From IMG/VR virus record IMGVR_UViG_3300024518_005412, positions 1-41,430 of that record: a stretch of DNA of 41,430 nucleotides, one strand, 5' to 3'. Under the pieces are notes generated by a model. It had not been told where the DNA came from. It saw only the letters and a program-made list of their open reading frames with translations, and did not search any database. Positions within the stretch are counted from its first letter, which is position 1, and every line of letters starts with the position of its first letter. Below, in pieces: positions 37,620 through 41,430 of the stretch. The translations under genes and the position numbers were made by a program. This DNA is from a virus.

Positions 37620-37816
37620 ATGAGAAAAGTAGACATATTGAGGGCTGGTTCCATGGATGGTTCAACGAATCTGCATCCATGTACGAAGGGGATGGTGGAG
37701 AACAATACATCGTTGGTCTGGTTGAAAACAAAGATGGGTACATAGATACCTATTCCAAGTCCCGGTTGAAGTTTCAGGAAGGCCCAGACTGTGTTTTGGA
37801 ACCAGGGGAGAAGTGA
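37620..37816 (+). pseudogene. Frameshifted small phage gene
   Basis: AGGAG lies seven bases before ATG 37620, which encodes MRKVDI and then goes out of frame near 37635. From there another frame reads IEGWFHGWFNES, YIVGLVENKDGYIDTYSKS and RLKFQEGPD, a typical small phage protein, to TGA 37814-37816. ATAT in the DNA where AT would restore MRKVDIEGWFHG suggests insertion of one AT unit. It is a broken gene, a sequencing error, or a programmed shift. Confidence 0.55.
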
Positions 37817-37817
37817 G

Positions 37818-38108
37818 ATGGGAGACTCAAAAACCAAGGATGAAGATGAATACAGGGCGAGGTTGAACGAAATCACAGTCATGCTGGCGAGCAAGTTACA
37901 GTCTTGGTTGAATGCAGCCAAAGATGACCCAGAACTCAACGATATGGGGCCGGTTGAGGCTGAGAATGCAATGCTCAAAGCAGCGCTGGTGTCTTTCATT
38001 GCCGAGAATCGTCTTGAATTAGAGAACCAAAAGGCTCATTTCATCGAGATTATGGAGGAATTCTCCAAGGAACAGGCCAGACTTCGAAAGGAGCTAACTG
38101 ATGGTTAA
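37818..38108 (+). CDS. Unknown helical protein
   Basis: A 96-residue protein from ATG 37818, two bases after the frameshifted gene. Acidic, helical (LNEITVMLASKLQSWLNAAK; a coiled-coil end FSKEQARLRKELTDG). No family recognised. Confidence 0.5.
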   Translation: MGDSKTKDEDEYRARLNEITVMLASKLQSWLNAAKDDPELNDMGPVEAENAMLKAALVSFIAENRLELENQKAHFIEIMEEFSKEQARLRKELTDG

Positions 38109-38181
38109 TATGATTACCTATTTGGATTGCCCTTGCTGTGGAGACGACGGTGCAGCCACGGTAGAGGACTTGCAAACTTGA
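38101..38181 (+). CDS. Tiny CxCC protein
   Basis: A 26-residue open frame overlapping the previous gene by eight bases: MVNMITYLDCPCCGDDGAAT and a short tail. The zinc-ribbon-like start resembles other phage mini-proteins, but it may be a remnant. Confidence 0.3.
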   Translation: MVNMITYLDCPCCGDDGAATVEDLQT

Positions 38182-38191
38182 GGCAGTAATA

Positions 38192-38307
38192 ATAGGATGT
38201 CTTTGCGGTTGACGTCCTATCTTAGGCCGGAAAGTCGACAAGCCGGTTTGTTTACCGGCCAGACGCCCTTTGGCATTAGTGGTGCTGCGGGGCGTTCTGC
38301 TTTTCTG
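38192..38307 (+). terminator. Three-hairpin structured end of the rightward operon
   Basis: Hairpin 1: 10-bp stem 38192-38201 with 38211-38220. Hairpin 2: GCCGGT/ACCGGC 38242-38259, with an upstream GGCCGG competing for the same strand. Hairpin 3: ACGCCC/GGGCGT 38263-38295, followed by a T-rich CTGCTTTTCTGG. It lies between convergent genes and probably ends transcription. Switching between the two GGCCGG pairings could give control. Confidence 0.5.
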
Positions 38308-38324
38308 GGCTATGAGTAGTTAAC

Positions 38325-38756
38325 CTACACGATAGCGTCATCCATCATTGTCCCAGCGCTCCAACAGAACAGAAATTTGTTTTTGTGCTGTTTCATATAG
38401 AGCCTGACGGGCCTATTGACCCTGTATTTCTTCATGGCCGTTGTGATCTTTGAGGCTAAGGCTTTCTTGGGTCCGTCTCGCCAGCCGAATGACAGCAAAA
38501 GGTCCGCGATTTGGCCACTTGTAAACCAGTGGCTGTCATTCGCACGCAGCGCCTTCAAACACAGGTCCGGCAACATCTCCTTTTTGGGCGCTTTGGCGGA
38601 TGGGGTGCTTTGTACCTTGGGAGATGGGGCATCGTCGTCAGTCAGATACTTTCTAATAGTCTCTAACTCTTTGAGTTCAATGTCCATTTGGGCGGAGATT
38701 GCTCTACGGTCTGCAATCATTTGCTCCAACTTAGCAAGGTCTAGATGATTCGGCAT
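38325..38756 (-). CDS. Leftward coiled-coil / winged-helix-like regulator
   Basis: A 143-residue protein with GGAGG before its ATG. Residues 5-37 are a leucine-zipper-like helix (LAKLEQMIADRRAISAQMDI). About 60-140 is basic and helical with a wing (SGQIADLLLSFGWRDGP, KITTAMKKYRVNRPVRLYM), like small winged-helix domains. It is the only leftward gene among the rightward ones and diverges from 38899 across a palindrome-containing gap. A repressor of its own region is plausible. Confidence 0.6.
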   Translation of the reverse strand: MPNHLDLAKLEQMIADRRAISAQMDIELKELETIRKYLTDDDAPSPKVQSTPSAKAPKKEMLPDLCLKALRANDSHWFTSGQIADLLLSFGWRDGPKKALASKITTAMKKYRVNRPVRLYMKQHKNKFLFCWSAGTMMDDAIV

Positions 38757-38814
38757 TAGTTCCTCCGTAGCCTGATCTAATGCTCACCTTAGTTCTTGCG
38801 GGATACGATATCAA

Positions 38815-38841
38815 TCTTTTTTTGACCCTTTCAAAAAAAGA
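38815..38841. promoter_or_regulatory. Perfect palindrome in the divergent gap
   Basis: TCTTTTTTTGA (38815-38825), CCCTT, TCAAAAAAAGA (38831-38841). TTTTTTGACCC recurs at 38857-38867. Likely an operator for the leftward regulator and/or part of the divergent promoters. Confidence 0.5.
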
Positions 38842-38856
38842 CCCAAAACCTTCATC

Positions 38857-38881
38857 TTTTTTGACCCATCTTGTTATTATT
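38857..38881 (+). promoter_or_regulatory. Putative T6-N10-GTTATTATT promoter
   Basis: TTTTTT 38857-38862, ten bases, GTTATTATT 38873-38881, 18 bases before ATG 38899. TGT-TATTAT also fits an extended -10. Confidence 0.5.
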
Positions 38882-38898
38882 AGGGTGGAGGTAATGAG

Positions 38899-39153
38899 AT
38901 GAAAATCAAATTTGATACAACCCAGGGCTTCGAGATTGCATTTGATTCAGACAGCGAGACCCTAAACGGGATTTTGGACTTTATGAGAGAGAACCGGATT
39001 ACTCCAATCACGTTCAAGTTTGGCCCTTACGAGGTCGAGGGTGAAGCTGCGATGATTGGATATGAGGCGCATTCTGTCGACCCAAGAAATTACGGCGGAA
39101 TGTCGCTGCCCAAGATGAAATTCCAGCCAATTGGGAATAAAAACGCACAATGA
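38899..39153 (+). CDS. Unknown small protein
   Basis: An 84-residue protein with GGAGG before ATG 38899. Beta-rich (KIKFDTTQGFEIAFDS, ITFKFGPYEVEGEAAMIG). First gene of a three- or four-gene operon. No family recognised. Confidence 0.55.
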   Translation: MKIKFDTTQGFEIAFDSDSETLNGILDFMRENRITPITFKFGPYEVEGEAAMIGYEAHSVDPRNYGGMSLPKMKFQPIGNKNAQ

Positions 39154-39479
39154 ACATTTTGCCCTTACTCTTTCTATACCTCGCTTATCAGGCGGAAAAA
39201 GATTTCAGTGATGATTACTCTTGTGTTCCGGTTCGAATGTGGGGGAAAGGTTATTCTCCCACATTCATTTTCACTGTGGTTAAGGTTTTTTTTCTAACTC
39301 TGTTGTCTATAGCAGTTCTGTTCTCGGTTATTACTTTTGTAGTTGGGTGGAATGTGGCGAAGCCTATGTGGCTGGTAGCTCTATTTATGTCACCTGCAAC
39401 ACTCGCCTTTGTCGCATGCGGGGTGTTGTCAGGTGGTCCGCCCGATAGGAGCTTTCAGACTACCCAGCGTGGACAGTAG
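39150..39479 (+). CDS. Multi-pass small membrane protein
   Basis: A 109-residue protein overlapping the gene before. Hydrophobic segments at about 2-14, 39-66 (FIFTVVKVFFLTLLSIAVLF) and 72-92 (MWLVALFMSPATLAFVA). A phage membrane protein such as a superinfection or inhibitor protein is possible; a holin is possible but the locus is far from the lysins. Confidence 0.5.
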   Translation: MNILPLLFLYLAYQAEKDFSDDYSCVPVRMWGKGYSPTFIFTVVKVFFLTLLSIAVLFSVITFVVGWNVAKPMWLVALFMSPATLAFVACGVLSGGPPDRSFQTTQRGQ

Positions 39480-39500
39480 ATAAAAAGAGGATGTGATGAG

Positions 39501-39872
39501 ATGCCAAAAGCTAAATGGAAATACGATTCTGGACGCCGAGGGTCCTGCCCAGCCTGTGAAGGGATCGACCGTGATTCTCCCATAGAATGGCATGTATCGT
39601 GTTTCGACAACCGGAGAAGACATATTAACTGGAGCAGGATCCGAAAAGCGCGCGCTGCATTCGACGCCATTGAGTCTACTTGTTACGAAGTATCGGAAGA
39701 CCAGGTTGTGATTGTCTTAAAGTGTCCACCGGGTGATGTGACATTTACGGACATTTTAGAGGTGATGAAGAAACCTTTTCAGGATGCGAGCAAGTACGGT
39801 CAATGTCGGATGTTGATATGGCTGAGTACTTCGGCCACCTGTACGATACACTCGCGGAACTCATCATCATAG
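39501..39872 (+). CDS. Unknown protein with CxxC
   Basis: A 123-residue protein. The first half is basic with CPACEG and HVSCFDNRRRH, probably a zinc site. Then a small alpha-beta unit (VVIVLKCPPGDVTFTDILEV). The Ser/Thr-rich last 15 residues look unnatural and lie where a small gene starts in another frame, so the true end may have shifted. Confidence 0.45.
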   Translation: MPKAKWKYDSGRRGSCPACEGIDRDSPIEWHVSCFDNRRRHINWSRIRKARAAFDAIESTCYEVSEDQVVIVLKCPPGDVTFTDILEVMKKPFQDASKYGQCRMLIWLSTSATCTIHSRNSSS

Positions 39873-39892
39873 ACCCCCACAACGCCCCCTAG
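39803..39892 (+). CDS. Possible 29-residue protein
   Basis: Open frame overlapping the previous gene: MSDVDMAEYFGHLYDTLAEL and an acidic, helical rest. Reads like the start of a natural helix. No ribosome site seen. It may instead be the original C-terminus of the gene upstream, joined by a lost frameshift. Confidence 0.25.
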   Translation: MSDVDMAEYFGHLYDTLAELIIIDPHNAP

Positions 39893-39941
39893 CCCCTGCT
39901 GAGCCCCAACCTACCCCCTAACACCCAATCCCATCCCAAAT

Positions 39942-39968
39942 CCCCCACAGAGCCGTGCAGGGGGGTTT
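39942..39968. terminator. Hairpin between convergent operons
   Basis: CCCCC (39942-39946) and GGGGGG (39960-39965) with an inner CAC/GTG, followed by TTTAG on the plus strand. Possible bidirectional terminator. The adjoining 39893-39941 is C-rich without a gene. Confidence 0.35.
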
Positions 39969-40329
39969 AGCAGTCCAAATGCAGCGCTTTGAACAATCTA
40001 ATCAGTTCCCCAGGGGGATTGGAGAGTTTTTCGTCTTCTGAACCACGTGATTGTTTGGTGTGATTATCTTGGCAGAACCATTCAAAGATCCCATCTTCCC
40101 CCACATCGATGTCCAGATAGAAATCTTTCGTATGCCAAGACAGTTGAAAACCCAACTCACCACCCGATCCAGCCGTTGGATGTTGGAGGTGCCCACCAAC
40201 TGCATTTTCAAGATTCCACCACAAATCCCTAACCGCATTGGCCAGCTTGTGATGCACAGGGTTGGGCTCATATTCCAGGTGAACTAGGAATGTCTCCCAT
40301 CTGGCGTCTGTGTTCATGTAGGATTTCAT
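39967..40329 (-). CDS. Unknown protein, leftward
   Basis: A 120-residue protein from ATG 40329 (an upstream TTG at 40347 would overlap the neighbour). Begins MKSYMNTDARWETFLVHLEY; continues WWNLENAVGGHLQHPTAGSG and DFYLDIDVGEDGIFEWF. The order helix, P-x-x-G-G-x-L-x-F, then a strand pair with LDIDV...DG..EWF resembles small phage and bacterial proteins that handle a beta-sheet platform. Function unknown. Confidence 0.5.
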   Translation of the reverse strand: MKSYMNTDARWETFLVHLEYEPNPVHHKLANAVRDLWWNLENAVGGHLQHPTAGSGGELGFQLSWHTKDFYLDIDVGEDGIFEWFCQDNHTKQSRGSEDEKLSNPPGELIRLFKALHLDC

Positions 40330-40331
40330 AC

Positions 40332-40511
40332 CTAGACAGTTTCCCAAGGGAAAGGCTGCCCCTCATAGGCCTCTAGTAGGGCAGATAGGAGTTCACATAG
40401 CGCTTGTTTCTCTGGAAAGTCTACATCCCCAGGCCGAATGGACCATAGTTCGTCAAGTCTCCAAATGCACCGCCTGAAATCAGCACACGATTCTATTTTG
40501 GTTAAGACCAT
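40332..40511 (-). CDS. HigA-like N-terminal fragment without HTH
   Basis: A 59-residue protein from ATG 40511 (GTG 40544 possible): KIESCADFRRCIWRLDELW, PGDVDFPEKQALCELLSALL, EAYEGQPFPW. This matches the N-terminal helical region of HigA-type antitoxins (D..AL.RI..L...PG....E...L..L..AYE...FP), but the usual helix-turn-helix that follows is absent. No HigB-like toxin is seen. It may be a phage-encoded antitoxin mimic or a truncated gene. It precedes 39967-40329 in one leftward operon. Confidence 0.4.
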   Translation of the reverse strand: MVLTKIESCADFRRCIWRLDELWSIRPGDVDFPEKQALCELLSALLEAYEGQPFPWETV

Positions 40512-40516
40512 ACCCC

Positions 40517-40525
40517 AACCATAAC
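40517..40525 (-). promoter_or_regulatory. Putative leftward GTTATGGTT element
   Basis: AACCATAAC on the plus strand, i.e. GTTATGGTT leftward, extended -10-like. It lies only six bases before ATG 40511, so if used the message is near-leaderless. The A/T6 tract of the other sites is missing. Confidence 0.25.
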
Positions 40526-41194
40526 AACCCAACCCTAATCCCACACAAATAACGTCCCTTTCCCATCCCCTTTGAATCGTCTCCCAATCTTTTCAACCCC
40601 CCGTTCACATTCCCCTTTCACGTTTCCCCTTGACACGATCCCCCAAATTAGTAAAATCGGTACCTCCCCTACTAAGGTAGGTTTACGGTAGCCAAATCCC
40701 CGAGCCTCTTGGAAGCACCCGAAAAGTCCCAACGTTCCCACTTTGAGGGGCGACAAGGCCCATGCGAGGGTTTAAGCAGGCTTTAGGATGTCCTTTCTGA
40801 ATCCCAAATGAAACCGCTCGGTTGAGATAAAAACGCTAGTAACAAAAAACTCCCAGACCCCAAATCCCCCCATCCCAAGTCTGAATCCCAAGCCCAAATC
40901 CCAAAAGAGCAAAGCGATACTCTCAGCCCCCCAGAGCGGTCAGCGGTCCTAATCCCGAATCCATCCCAGCCCGAACGATAGACCCATACTCACAAGACCC
41001 AAATCCAAAAGCATCGAACGCAAGAGGGAAAGAATCCCAATCCGAAGGAATCCTAGACCCAGAGCGAAGCAACTCACATTCTCAGCTGTTAGGAATTCCC
41101 GAACGACTCACCAAGCCAAGACCCAACCATTCCACCAACGAATCAATCGGGCCTGTATCTATTCCAAATGGGAATGAGTCACTGATGACCAAAG

Positions 41195-41212
41195 TGTCCG
41201 ATAAATCGAACA
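41195..41212. promoter_or_regulatory. Operator-like half-perfect palindrome
   Basis: TGTCCGA-TAAA-TCGAACA, an imperfect copy of the site at 41241. Centres are 46 bases apart. Confidence 0.5.
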
Positions 41213-41240
41213 CATCCCAAATCCACGCTAAACCTCAATG

Positions 41241-41258
41241 TGTCCGAAATATCGGACA
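41241..41258. promoter_or_regulatory. Operator-like perfect palindrome
   Basis: TGTCCGA-AATA-TCGGACA, arms of seven bases. Likely binding site for a dimeric repressor, paired with the site at 41195. Confidence 0.55.
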
Positions 41259-41364
41259 GTCTGCAACCATTCCCACAGCGAATGAATCAGCCCATATTTG
41301 AGCCAATCTATGCCCTTCATCTATATACGCGCGCGATATAATAATGATTCCAGTAATTTAGACC

Positions 41365-41383
41365 GTGGCACAACTTGTGCCAC
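41365..41383. promoter_or_regulatory. 19-base perfect inverted repeat
   Basis: GTGGCACAA-C-TTGTGCCAC, nine-base arms around one base. TATAAT lies about 25 bases upstream (41337-41342). Probable operator or a short hairpin. Confidence 0.5.
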
Positions 41384-41430
41384 TCTGACACACTTTGAGC
41401 CATTCCAACATTGGAGGACAGGGGCCGTAG

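Larger units (their letters stand above)
40545..41430. other. C-rich non-coding end region
   Basis: About 890 bases with no convincing gene. The plus strand is C-rich with many AATCCC and CCCAAATCC words (40860-41060), so its transcript, if leftward, is G-rich like the coding strand elsewhere. It holds two operator-like palindromes (41195, 41241) and one larger palindrome (41365). A control or origin region is possible. Confidence 0.5.

Noticed and set aside
40535-40756. Leftward open frame of 73 codons
   Set aside because: Low-complexity, Gly-rich product without a recognisable start context. It lies in the C-rich non-coding region.

Overview
The window is part of the genome of a tailed phage or prophage with a contractile, Mu/P2-like tail. 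It carries a baseplate spike, gp46/gp25-like, gpJ-like and gp48-like wedge proteins, several tail fibres, a lysis block, a sigma-like factor, a probable small terminase subunit, a recombination and replication block (RecB-like nuclease, annealing-protein-like gene, replisome organiser, VRR-NUC, DnaB) and a long run of tiny early-type genes. Capsid, portal, sheath and large terminase genes are not here. The host is unknown. Three phage lipoproteins, one with an Asp/Thr-rich stalk of the kind seen in Myxococcota and related didermic bacteria, suggest but do not prove a deltaproteobacterial or myxobacterial host.

Layout. 1-1785: spike and associated structural genes. 1801-4791: a cargo segment with its own promoter that interrupts the baseplate genes. 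It holds a Cas7/RAMP-like protein, a second unknown protein, a ~640-base non-coding array, a small protein and a lipoprotein. 4836-8665: baseplate wedge. 8672-14297: fibres. 14425-18002: lysis and envelope block (lipoproteins, papain-like peptidase, PGRP-type amidase, coiled-coil membrane protein, SleB-like hydrolase). 18066-22523: regulators, sigma-like factor, small terminase-like protein. 22581-32438: recombination and replication. 32453-38181: small genes, serine recombinase and a perfect bacterial parS site. 38325-41430: a divergent regulator, a short rightward operon, a leftward pair and a C-rich non-coding end with operator-like palindromes.

Main discovery: the array at 2928-3565. Six units each have a hairpin whose stem changes between units with pairing kept, and whose 15-16-base loop is nearly constant, followed by a tract in which GG recurs every five bases. 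By hand count there are 71 in-phase pentamers; 63 have GG at positions 4-5 and none has G at position 1, giving the consensus HNNGG. It lies directly downstream of, and probably in the same transcript as, a protein with three RAMP-like motifs. I know no described system with this design. RNA reading with a 5-6-base period is known for Cas7 filaments and for TRAP rings, so a protein-coated non-coding RNA is the working hypothesis.

Other notable items: a canonical parS next to a serine recombinase; a gene with one in-frame TGA where its family has Cys, followed by a hairpin fitting the bacterial SECIS pattern; a recurring A/T6-N10-GTTAT promoter-like motif; two folded leader elements before dnaB; and a three-repeat proline-rich protein next to the spike gene.
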